This document shows, piece by piece, positions 1-5,887 of a stretch of 6,891 nucleotides of DNA. This DNA is from an uncultured Eubacteriales bacterium (GTDB lineage Bacteria > Bacillota > Clostridia > Peptostreptococcales > Anaerovoracaceae). The notes beneath the pieces were generated by a model that did no database searches, had not been told where the DNA came from, and worked only from the letters and a program-made list of their open reading frames with translations. Made by a program: the position numbers and the translations under genes. The stretch's first letter is position 1. Every line of letters begins with the position of its first letter. The DNA lies in NCBI GenBank assembly GCA_902765035.1, contig CACWYF010000072.1, forward strand, positions 1 to 6,891. Direction: 5' to 3'.

Positions 1-4
1 TTTG

Positions 5-48
5 AAAAAACTATACATTTTTAGGCAAAGTCTTTTTTATATGTATAG
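5..48 (-). terminator. Possible Rho-independent terminator after the SMR exporter gene
   Basis: On the minus strand, 16 nt past the exporter stop codon, the arms CTATACAT and ATGTATAG form a perfect 8-bp stem (41-48 with 11-18), followed at once by six T (5-10). The position and the T-tract fit transcription termination. The weak points are an AT-rich stem and a long loop of 22 nt, so folding energy is modest. No gene is visible in bases 1-64. Confidence 0.45.
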
Positions 49-64
49 AAAATCAAAAAAGTGC

Positions 65-379
65 TCATGCGAGCAGTTTCAGCCCGATGATCCCGCCTGC
101 TATCATCAAAACGCATCCTGCCTGCGCGAGGCTCATGGTTTCCTTGAACAGCAGCACGCCGAGAATAGTAGTCCCCATGATCCCGAACCCGGTCCACATC
201 GCATATGCAGTCCCGAGCGGCAGTTTCCTCATCGCCAGCGCAAGGAATACCGCGCTCGCAATGTACCCTACAGCGGTGATCACACTCGGGAGCATCCTGG
301 TGAATCCTTCCGACATCTTCATGAAGACTGCCCAGGTTACTTCAAGCACGGCGGCGATCAAAAGCATTATCCATTCCAT
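65..379 (-). CDS. gdx: Guanidinium exporter, SMR family (Gdx/SugE subtype)
   Basis: This is a 104-residue inner-membrane protein with four hydrophobic helices (about 2-20, 30-49, 57-78 and 85-103), the normal length for a small multidrug resistance family protein. Members work as antiparallel dimers that exchange protons for a cation. The Gdx branch exports guanidinium, while the EmrE branch exports bulky drugs. Residues seen here are E13 (the proton and substrate carboxylate in LEVTW), W16, S42, Y59 and W62 in the motif LPLGTAYAMWTGFG, and the C-terminal GIIGLKL. These match the Gdx subtype pocket, including the Gdx-type serine at position 42. The start is supported by AGGAGG (388-393), 8 nt before the ATG. 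The gene lies 143 nt downstream of the HD-domain gene, and the gap holds a leader with a terminator, so expression is probably controlled by attenuation. Family assignment is very secure and the Gdx subtype is strong; transport itself is inferred. Confidence 0.93.
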   Translation of the reverse strand: MEWIMLLIAAVLEVTWAVFMKMSEGFTRMLPSVITAVGYIASAVFLALAMRKLPLGTAYAMWTGFGIMGTTILGVLLFKETMSLAQAGCVLMIAGGIIGLKLLA

Positions 380-387
380 ATCATTTT

Positions 388-480
388 CCTCCTAAAAAAA
401 TGCACCGGCTTCCATGTCTTCTATGGCCTAACGACATGGAGGCAGATGCATTATCTGTCTGTTACCCGGCGGCAACGCTC
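388..480 (-). promoter_or_regulatory. Structured leader of the exporter gene, candidate guanidine riboswitch (transcriptional on-switch)
   Basis: The minus-strand leader holds three folding elements in order. The first is a hairpin GTTGCC-GCCG-GGTAAC (461-476). The second is a small hairpin CAGAT-AATGC-ATCTG (443-457). The third is a long terminator hairpin (401-450) with seven T at 394-400. The second hairpin uses the 5' arm of the terminator, so the two cannot both form, which is the logic of an antiterminator/terminator pair. The GCC in the loop of the first hairpin could also pair with the GGC in the terminator loop (GTTAGGCCATAGAA), a possible kissing contact. The downstream gene encodes a Gdx-type guanidinium exporter, and such genes are often under guanidine riboswitches. 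I see no guanidine-I (ykkC) core. The two-hairpin, terminator-integrated layout suggests the guanidine-IV (mepA) class, but I cannot check that consensus here. The ligand is inference. Confidence 0.55.
394..450 (-). terminator. Intrinsic terminator (attenuator) just before the exporter RBS
   Basis: The arms TGCATCTGCCTCCATGTC and GACATGGAAGCCGGTGCA pair over 18 positions with two mismatches and one G-U pair around a 14-nt loop. Seven T follow directly (394-400), and then the AGGAGG ribosome binding site (388-393). Placed between the upstream HD-domain gene and the exporter, it would stop transcription just before the exporter coding region unless the stem is disrupted. It could also end transcripts coming from the HD-domain gene. 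Confidence 0.8.
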
Positions 481-522
481 TTATATTATTTCATACCCGG
501 ATGTATCCGGAACTATGTACTT

Positions 523-1185
523 CTACTTATATATCTGATCTCTGACTTTTTCCTGCAGCTCGCGGCTGAATTCACGGACCTTCTCTGTCTGCGTGCGGCT
601 CTGCTCTCTAAGCCACTCCGCCTGATCACGGGCGACATTCTTCACACCGGTGTGCTTCACATCGCTTCCCTTGACTATATCCTTGACTGCTGAATACTTA
701 TCCGCAGCAGAGACGATGACACCCTCAAGGGAATTCGGCGCTTTGCTCTGTCCCGCAGGCCACATGTGGCGCTCGATGATATCTGCAGAGTGCTCGGTCA
801 GATCAGGGATCAGCTCTCTTGCGACCTTTACCGACTCGCCCGGATGCTCCCTGCTGCACTCCTTGTTGTTCTCAAACTTGGTGTCTCTTCCGAGTATGCC
901 GAGGTCATGGCAGAGTGCACCGATTATTACGGCAGGTATGTTGACCTTGATATTCAGCTTGCGCAAAGCGTAGCTGATCATCACGCTGGAGGCTGCTACT
1001 CTGAGCGTGTGCTCTCCGACAGTCGACCAGGTGTGATGTGTCTGCTCAAAAGCCTGCTTCAGCTCATCCGAAGCAAGGACATCTTTGCCGTAACGGTCAA
1101 TGTCCTTACCAATGCGGCGCTTTCTGTCAGAGCGCTTGTCCCTTATCTGTCTGTGCATCGTGCTTTCGTACCAGAGGTTGCGCAT
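523..1185 (-). CDS. HD-domain phosphohydrolase, substrate unknown
   Basis: This 220-residue cytoplasmic protein has an HD metal-dependent phosphohydrolase core. Residues that fit the metal and catalytic pattern are H59 (GEHTLRVA), the H93-D94 pair (LCHDLGIL), H114 (REHPGES), H140 (ERHMWP) and D162 (SAADKYSAV). The first ~50 residues are highly basic. The last ~40 (about 180-220) are charged and helix-prone with the look of a coiled coil, which may mediate dimer contact. Many HD proteins cleave nucleotides or phosphodiester signals, but nothing here fixes the substrate. I chose the ATG at 1183-1185 because AAGGAAAGG sits just upstream. A longer in-frame start at 1251 would add 22 residues but lies within the LysR remnant. 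The gene begins 2 nt after the stop codon of that remnant, which suggests that the two once formed a translationally coupled pair. The family call is firm; the role is open. Confidence 0.85.
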   Translation of the reverse strand: MRNLWYESTMHRQIRDKRSDRKRRIGKDIDRYGKDVLASDELKQAFEQTHHTWSTVGEHTLRVAASSVMISYALRKLNIKVNIPAVIIGALCHDLGILGRDTKFENNKECSREHPGESVKVARELIPDLTEHSADIIERHMWPAGQSKAPNSLEGVIVSAADKYSAVKDIVKGSDVKHTGVKNVARDQAEWLREQSRTQTEKVREFSRELQEKVRDQIYK

Positions 1186-1187
1186 GA

Positions 1188-1560
1188 TCACCTTTCCTTC
1201 TGACACTCTTCGGCAATCCGTATGAACTCCTTCATAACAGGATTGAGCCACCTGTCTCTGCTGTATATTAAATACGAATACAGCTCAATGTCAATATCTT
1301 CCGTGTCCAGTCTGGCCAGTCCCCCTGTCTGCAGATATTTTGAAACTGCGAATTCCGGCAGGAATGAGACGCCAAAGCCTCTGAGGAGCATGTTTACGAT
1401 CGCTCCCACGGAACCGATCTCCATGGCCGGCCTGAACTCAACGCCCCTTCCTCTCAGCTGTTTTTCAAGAACAGCACAGTAGCTTATTGACCGGTCCGAC
1501 TATGCTCGTTCCGTACAGGTACAGGGCAAAGGCCATCGCTGCTCCCGGCCATTCAGGGCA
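1188..1560 (-). pseudogene. Remnant of a LysR-type transcriptional regulator (effector-binding domain only, frameshifted)
   Basis: The reading frame ending at the TGA 1188-1190 encodes the second half of a LysR effector-binding domain. It has the pattern ...EFRPAMEIGSVGAIVNMLLRG, then GVSFLPEFAV and a C-terminal helix with RDRWLNPVMKEF. That frame is closed upstream by TAG (1500-1502). A second frame is open from the right up to TGA (1465-1467) and encodes ALYLYGTSIVGPVNKLL, which reads as the preceding part of the same domain. The two halves join if one nucleotide is gained or lost between about 1468 and 1499. The N-terminal helix-turn-helix and the first part of the effector domain are absent, because the aldehyde dehydrogenase gene ends at 1563. 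An ATG at 1424 could start a 78-residue piece, but I see no good RBS there, so I regard this as a decayed gene. A sequencing error would explain the frameshift but not the missing N-terminus. Confidence 0.7.
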
Positions 1561-1562
1561 CT

Positions 1563-2990
1563 CTATCTCTCGAATATCCTTATGACTTTGTCCTTATATG
1601 CATTTGCAGCTCCGCTGTAAGGATGCACTCTCAGCGGCAGGTTGAATTTAGTCTGTCCGAAGAGCACTGTCTGCGGATGGGTGAACTCTCTGAAGCCCCA
1701 CTCTCCGTGATAAGCTCCCATGCCCGAGTGTCCGGTGCCGTTGAACGGTACGCCCTTGACCATCATATGTATGCATACCTCATTGATACAGCCGCCTCCG
1801 TACTGCTGGGTCCTCATGACTTTATCAGCCCATTTCACATCGCCGGTGAATATGTACAGTGCCAGTCCGTGCTCTCTCGATGCAATGACCTCGAGGACTT
1901 TGTCTATGTCTGCGTCCTTATACGGAACGACCGGCAGGAGCGGACAGAAGAGCTCATGTGTGACTATCTCCTCGTCTATGCCCACCGGATAGATGACGGT
2001 CGTGTCATACTTGCGGGCAGCCTCGTCTCCCATGCCGCCGAATACTATGCGGTCTCTGTAACGGTCTGCTTCATCAGCGCACTTCTTATATGCCGCATCT
2101 GTAATGAGGCATGGATATTCAGGGTTCATACTCGGATGCTCTCCGACCTGCCTGACTATCTCCGCCTTGAGACATTCAATGAATTCGTCTGCCACTTCTT
2201 CGGCAACTGCTACCTGATTGATATTGATGCATACCTGCCCGCTGTTGCATATCTTGAAGAAAGCTATCTTACGCGCTGCATCCTTAAGGTCGGCATCCTT
2301 TCTGATGATGCACCAGTTGCCTGTCTCGCCGCCGAGCTCGAGCGCGACCGGAGTGAGGTTGACGGACGCCCTCTCCATTACATGCTTTGCTACCTTAGGC
2401 GATCCTGTGTAGAAGATCTTATCGAACCTCTCGTCAAGGCACATGTCGGCTACATCATGTCCGCCGTCAACTACGGTAATATAGTTTTCAGGGAATGTAT
2501 CCTTAATGAGTTCCTTCAGCACTCTTGTGCAGCTTACGGACTTGGAGCTGGCCTTGATCACGGCTGTATTTCCGCCTGCGATGCTTGCAGCCAGCACGCC
2601 GAGTGACAGTGTGAACGGGAAGTTGAACGGGCTGATGATAAGACTCACTCCGTAAGGCATCTTGTACACCTTGGTCTTCACGCTCGGGAAACACAGCGGA
2701 CCGCTGTAGTGAAGCTCCGGACGGGCCCATTTTCTGAGGCCGCTGATCATCTCGTTTATTTCAAGGATGACAGTTCCGACGTCGCAGAAGTACCCTTCCA
2801 CCGGATGTCTGCCGAGGTCTTCGTTCAGCGCTCTCAGTATCTGCGCTTCGTGCGACTTTACTGCACCTCTGAGTGCCTTGAGCTGCTCTATCCTCCAGCT
2901 TACATCCAGCGTCTTTCCCGTCTGAAAGAATGCTCTCTGATCGAGCACCATCTGATGCACTTTATCCTGATCCCATTTTCCGTTAGCCAT
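1563..2990 (-). CDS. NAD(P)-dependent aldehyde dehydrogenase, class-3-like
   Basis: This 475-residue cytosolic enzyme of the aldehyde dehydrogenase superfamily oxidises an aldehyde to its acid with NAD(P)+. Visible sites are SPFNFPF at 120-126, with N123 as the oxyanion-hole asparagine; K146 in NTAVIKAS, which binds cofactor; YTGS at 194-197; E218 in LELGG as general base; C254 in NSGQVC as nucleophile; and E346/F348 in HELFCP. The C-terminal GHSGMGAYHGEWGF (420-433) and the short N-terminus match the class-3/YwdH-like branch acting on fatty or aromatic aldehydes; the true substrate is unknown. Two usually conserved spots differ: ELGGE in place of ELGGK, and ELFCP in place of E-x-F-G-P. Catalytic residues are intact, so it should be active. 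The start at 2988-2990 is set by AGGAG (2999-3003), 8 nt upstream; a further upstream ATG at 3071 would add 27 residues that do not look like the family. The gene has its own candidate promoter and follows the terminator of the opine dehydrogenase-like gene. Confidence 0.93.
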   Translation of the reverse strand: MANGKWDQDKVHQMVLDQRAFFQTGKTLDVSWRIEQLKALRGAVKSHEAQILRALNEDLGRHPVEGYFCDVGTVILEINEMISGLRKWARPELHYSGPLCFPSVKTKVYKMPYGVSLIISPFNFPFTLSLGVLAASIAGGNTAVIKASSKSVSCTRVLKELIKDTFPENYITVVDGGHDVADMCLDERFDKIFYTGSPKVAKHVMERASVNLTPVALELGGETGNWCIIRKDADLKDAARKIAFFKICNSGQVCININQVAVAEEVADEFIECLKAEIVRQVGEHPSMNPEYPCLITDAAYKKCADEADRYRDRIVFGGMGDEAARKYDTTVIYPVGIDEEIVTHELFCPLLPVVPYKDADIDKVLEVIASREHGLALYIFTGDVKWADKVMRTQQYGGGCINEVCIHMMVKGVPFNGTGHSGMGAYHGEWGFREFTHPQTVLFGQTKFNLPLRVHPYSGAANAYKDKVIRIFER

Positions 2991-3042
2991 TTTAACCGCT
3001 CCTGTATATATGATATTGGTATTATTTCCTGAAAATGATTTT

Positions 3043-3071
3043 ATCATATTTCTATATATTAGGATTGCCAT
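3043..3071 (-). promoter_or_regulatory. Candidate housekeeping-type promoter for the aldehyde dehydrogenase gene
   Basis: On the minus strand, ATGGCA (3066-3071) lies 17 nt before TATGAT (3043-3048). These match 4 of 6 and 5 of 6 consensus bases at ideal spacing. The site sits just past the terminator of the preceding gene, in an AT-rich gap, and would give a leader of about 45 nt. It is supported by position and pattern only. Confidence 0.45.
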
Positions 3072-3077
3072 TCACTG

Positions 3078-3105
3078 AAAAAGGGACCGCTTCAGCGATC
3101 CCTTT
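3078..3105 (-). terminator. Rho-independent terminator after the opine dehydrogenase-like gene
   Basis: On the minus strand AAAGGGA (3099-3105) pairs with TCCCTTT (3080-3086). A mismatch follows, then CGC/GCG with a 4-nt loop. The T-run TTTTT (3078-3082) overlaps the end of the 3' arm. The hairpin starts 38 nt past the stop codon at 3143. The stem is compact and stable and the T-run is on the correct side. It separates this gene from the aldehyde dehydrogenase transcription unit. Confidence 0.85.
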
Positions 3106-3142
3106 CCGGTAGTCTGTTACTGATTTCTTCTGCTTAAAATGC

Positions 3143-4375
3143 TCATTGCAGGTAAAACGCCCGGAGGCTTTCCATGTCCGTGATGCCGTAATCCGCGAGC
3201 ATCAGCTTATCATTGATGATAGCTATGCTGTCGTACCAGTCAAGCAGCATGTCTATGTTCGGCATGCTGACCCCGGCTATATCTCCTATCTGCTTTATGA
3301 CCATCAGTCCATACGGGAAATCGGCTGTGAAATATCTTGAGTGCAGGTCAGGAATAAAGGCATCCCGTCCTGTCGTGCGGCTGAGGTATTCCTCGTGCCG
3401 TTTCTGTGCTATGGCTCTCCATCTGTTCCTTCTGCCGGCATGGTCTTCAATCGCAGCTCTTCTCTGATGCCTGCGTGTCCTGAACCCGTCCAGGCCCCTG
3501 CTCTTAGCCGCAACAGGTTCTGCTTTGACGGAAGGTGTTGTCAGGCCGAGGAGCGAGTCCTCTGTGGATATCGCCCGCGTCATTTCAGCTATTGTATCAG
3601 CGTTATAGAATTCACGCTCAGAAACTACATATTCAAGGCCAAAATCCGGAAGCGCCCTGCATATCTCCTGTATCTCATCGTCACATGCCAGCAGGAGTTC
3701 TGACGACTCGTCATCCCACTCCTCATAGAACAGCGGGAGCTTGTCGTATGTCAGTCCCGGCTTATAGTCTTTAAAGATCGAATAGAGTCTCGCTGTATGC
3801 AGTATCGGGTTGGACGGTGTCAGTGTCAGCGCCATGAATCCCGGCAGTCTGAAACAAGGTATGTCATATATGCTTTCGATCAGTGTCGCACATTCCTCTG
3901 TCTTTTCAGACGGGAGCGCGGCTATATACAGCCTGTCCTTGTATCCCGAGCAGCAGACAGTCTTCCCCCTCTCTGTCAGCCTTGCAATTGCAGGGACTCT
4001 GTCGATGCCGAAGAAAGTATTGCCTCTGTCTATGCACTTTCTGAAGGCGAGTTCAAAACCGCCGTTGCCGGGCACGAACCCAATCTTTGTATGGGCGTCA
4101 GTGTTTTCATAGATGATCTCCGCCAGCGGTATCATCATGGTCGGCGGCATGGTGATCATGATCATGTCCGCGTCATGAAAAGCCTCATGCGGGTCATTCG
4201 TTGCCCAGCATATGTCTCCTTCATGTATAAGTGTTCCACTGCGGTCCTCTATGCTGATGTGCTTACGGAACTTAGCGGGGTTGGACGTGAACATCCACAC
4301 CTCATGACCCTTTTCAGCACTGTGAACAGCGAACTGTGTCCCTATATTTCCCCCTCCGACAATCGTGATCTTCAT
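3143..4375 (-). CDS. NAD/NADP octopine/nopaline dehydrogenase family protein with an Arg-rich insertion
   Basis: This 410-residue cytosolic protein has an N-terminal Rossmann fold with the dinucleotide motif IVGGGNIG (5-12). The C-terminal helical domain is of the opine dehydrogenase family, which reductively joins an amino acid to a 2-oxo acid or carries out the reverse. Family-like signatures are NPILHTARL (189-197), with H193 as likely catalytic base; YEEWDDESSELL (217-228); and SRYFTADFPYGL (346-357). It is about 50 residues longer than I expect, because residues ~285-337 form an insertion with 13 arginines between GLTTPSV and FIPDL. The reading frame stays open through it. The start is fixed by AGGAGG (4383-4388), 7 nt before the ATG. 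The gene has its own promoter 104-131 nt upstream of the ATG, a leader hairpin, and a strong terminator 38 nt past the stop. Substrates cannot be read from the sequence. An annotation as a ketopantoate-reductase-like or glycerol-3-phosphate-dehydrogenase-like Rossmann protein is possible but less likely. Confidence 0.82.
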   Translation of the reverse strand: MKITIVGGGNIGTQFAVHSAEKGHEVWMFTSNPAKFRKHISIEDRSGTLIHEGDICWATNDPHEAFHDADMIMITMPPTMMIPLAEIIYENTDAHTKIGFVPGNGGFELAFRKCIDRGNTFFGIDRVPAIARLTERGKTVCCSGYKDRLYIAALPSEKTEECATLIESIYDIPCFRLPGFMALTLTPSNPILHTARLYSIFKDYKPGLTYDKLPLFYEEWDDESSELLLACDDEIQEICRALPDFGLEYVVSEREFYNADTIAEMTRAISTEDSLLGLTTPSVKAEPVAAKSRGLDGFRTRRHQRRAAIEDHAGRRNRWRAIAQKRHEEYLSRTTGRDAFIPDLHSRYFTADFPYGLMVIKQIGDIAGVSMPNIDMLLDWYDSIAIINDKLMLADYGITDMESLRAFYLQ

Positions 4376-4393
4376 AGCGGTTCCTCCTGCAGG

Positions 4394-4413
4394 CAGCCGT
4401 TTTCAGGCGGCTG
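4394..4413 (-). repeat. Leader hairpin just before the opine dehydrogenase-like RBS
   Basis: On the minus strand CAGCCG (4408-4413) pairs perfectly with CGGCTG (4394-4399) across an 8-nt loop, CCTGAAAA. It ends 5 nt before the AGGAGG site. The CCTG in the loop is complementary to the CAGG that overlaps the RBS. It may influence translation, but no T-tract follows, so it is not a terminator. No role is proven. Confidence 0.4.
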
Positions 4414-4464
4414 TCCCGGTTCCTTTGTGATGATTCGCAGTTGCCCCTCAAAAGGTAATATAGG

Positions 4465-4475
4465 GTAAATTTTAC
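4465..4475. promoter_or_regulatory. Possible operator palindrome downstream of the opine dehydrogenase-like promoter
   Basis: GTAAATTTTAC is an 11-bp palindrome with a central A/T base. It begins 3 bp past the -10 hexamer, across the expected transcription start. A repressor bound here would block initiation. AT-rich gaps produce such short palindromes by chance, so this is a weak call. Confidence 0.3.
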
Positions 4476-4478
4476 ACC

Positions 4479-4506
4479 ATTATATTGTTTATTGTATATT
4501 GGTCAG
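4479..4506 (-). promoter_or_regulatory. Candidate promoter for the opine dehydrogenase-like gene
   Basis: On the minus strand, CTGACC (4501-4506, 4 of 6 matches) lies 16 nt before a perfect TATAAT (4479-4484). The predicted transcript start is about 95 nt upstream of the ATG. The rest of the 167-nt gap holds a small palindrome and a leader hairpin. No convincing terminator follows the kinase gene, so some read-through from the two-component operon is possible. Confidence 0.55.
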
Positions 4507-4542
4507 TTTCATCAGGAGGTCTACTCCCGGTTTAGTCTGTTG

Positions 4543-5883
4543 TCATGAGACCGCCGGGATCCTGAATATGAACTGACTTCCCCAGCCTTCAGTGCTTTCA
4601 GCCGCAACCGTTCCACCGTGCAGTTCGGCGATCTCTTTCACCATCGCCAGTCCGAGGCCGTTGCCGCCCTCAGCTCCGCGGGAGCTGTCTGCCTGCCAGA
4701 ATCTCTGCCATATTTTATCCAGATCTTCCTTCTTAATACCTATGCCGTTATCCTTTACTCTGATCACAGCATCATTGTTCTCTCTGCCAAGGGACAGCCT
4801 TACATATCCGTTGTCCCTGCCGTACTTGTACGCGTTCTGCAGCAGATTGTATATGACGCGTGACATGAGTGATGCATTGAAGCTGCACTCTATACCCGGC
4901 TCGATCTCAGCCTCCATGCGGATACCGCGGTCATCAGCCGGCACGAACTCCTCGCATGACAGAGTCACGAATTCACTGAGGTCTCCCTTGCTCAGTGGAT
5001 ATCTTTCAGTTCCCTGCTGCAGTCTTGTGATCCCGAGCAGTTCGTCAATAAGCGCTGACATGCGATGGCCCTGCTCGCTTATATTGTCTATCGACTCGCG
5101 GTAATCCTCCGGCGTCTCCGCCTTGCGCTTTGCCCTGTCGCACTCTGCGAGAATGATCGCCGTCGGCGTTCTGAGTTCGTGCGACGCATCGGAGGTGAAC
5201 TGCCGCTCGGCGTCGAAGACTTTTTCGAGCCTCTCGAACATCCTGTCGAAGGCTCCCGCCAGCTGCTTCATCTCCTTCGGTCCCCTCTTGAGTGCGATCC
5301 TGTCTGTCAGGTCATCCGCATCGTTGATGGAGTTGGCCGTTGCGACGATCTTCTCGATCGGCTTGAAGGTTCTCGAGGATATCCAGAGCGCACCGAGGAA
5401 TGTCACGATGAGTATAAGTGGGAGGATTATTACGGTGAGTCTCAGGATTATGTCTGTGATCCCCTGATGGCTGTCAGTCAGTACGACGCCTCTTATCCAC
5501 AGGCCGGAGACTTCCATGTCCACATAATAATCGTAGAGATAGAACTCCTTATCGCCAGACCGCACCGTCCTTATCTTGTTGGCCTTGAACGGTTCGCCGG
5601 AAAAATCCATGTCTTCCTTGTCCGCAGAGAGCAGCAGGTCGCCGTTCGTGTTGTAGAACGAGCAGTAAACGCCTCTCTTGTATACCGACATTTCATTCCA
5701 CTCGAATTTGCCTCTATCGTACTCAACATCGTTGGCATTGTCCAGGACCACCTCCACGAGGTATGAAGCCGGGTCCTCAGGCAGAGAGTGCCTGTTTATG
5801 ACCAGGACGAAAACGAGGACCATTACGGATACCAGCAGAACCATGAATGTGACCCACAGAGCCAGTCTTAATTTCGCTGACAT
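4543..5883 (-). CDS. Membrane sensor histidine kinase of a two-component system
   Basis: This 446-residue kinase senses an unknown signal and phosphorylates the partner regulator encoded just before it. Domains in order are a first membrane helix (about 8-30), an extracellular sensor domain (31-146), a second membrane helix (147-168), a HAMP linker (about 169-222), a HisKA dimer/phosphoacceptor domain with H235 in SDASHELRTP, and an ATP-binding domain. The ATP-binding boxes are all present: N box NLLQNAYKYG (N350), G1 DNGIGI (378-383), F box WQRFWQ, and G2 GGNGLGLAMVK (406-416). It should therefore be an active kinase. The start lies 4 nt after the regulator stop codon, and its RBS (GAGGAG, then AAGGA) lies in the last codons and stop of that gene, so the two are co-transcribed and likely translationally coupled. 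The sensor region shows no named domain that I recognise, so the stimulus is unknown. Confidence 0.94.
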   Translation of the reverse strand: MSAKLRLALWVTFMVLLVSVMVLVFVLVINRHSLPEDPASYLVEVVLDNANDVEYDRGKFEWNEMSVYKRGVYCSFYNTNGDLLLSADKEDMDFSGEPFKANKIRTVRSGDKEFYLYDYYVDMEVSGLWIRGVVLTDSHQGITDIILRLTVIILPLILIVTFLGALWISSRTFKPIEKIVATANSINDADDLTDRIALKRGPKEMKQLAGAFDRMFERLEKVFDAERQFTSDASHELRTPTAIILAECDRAKRKAETPEDYRESIDNISEQGHRMSALIDELLGITRLQQGTERYPLSKGDLSEFVTLSCEEFVPADDRGIRMEAEIEPGIECSFNASLMSRVIYNLLQNAYKYGRDNGYVRLSLGRENNDAVIRVKDNGIGIKKEDLDKIWQRFWQADSSRGAEGGNGLGLAMVKEIAELHGGTVAAESTEGWGSQFIFRIPAVS

Positions 5884-5887
5884 ATCC

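Noticed and set aside
487..512. Hairpin CCGGA-TACA-TCCGG after the HD-domain gene as a terminator
   Set aside because: The stem is only 5 bp and is followed by GGTATGAAA with no T-run. It might be part of the leader fold, but termination is not supported.
388..522. Guanidine-I (ykkC), fluoride and tetrahydrofolate riboswitch cores in the exporter leader
   Set aside because: I could not find the conserved strings that I associate with these classes on either strand.
65..538. Long plus-strand open frames over the exporter gene (2-538 and 87-395)
   Set aside because: They are antisense to a textbook SMR protein with a good RBS, and their products are low in recognisable motifs.
1188..1424. A functional 78-residue small protein starting at the ATG 1424
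   Set aside because: The sequence continues the LysR domain upstream of that ATG, no clear RBS is present, and the preceding part of the domain lies in another frame.
1623..2606. Plus-strand open frame of 327 codons
   Set aside because: It is antisense to the aldehyde dehydrogenase, which has intact catalytic motifs and a proper RBS; no domain is visible in the plus-strand product.
3797..4468. Plus-strand open frame of 223 codons
   Set aside because: It is antisense to the opine dehydrogenase-like gene and has no RBS or family features.
4525..4558. Inverted repeat CCCGG...CCGGG with inner GTCT/AGAC at the kinase gene end, as a terminator
   Set aside because: Asymmetric internal loops and no T-tract make an intrinsic terminator unlikely.
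5065..5766. Plus-strand open frame of 233 codons
   Set aside because: It is antisense to the histidine kinase, whose domain order is complete.
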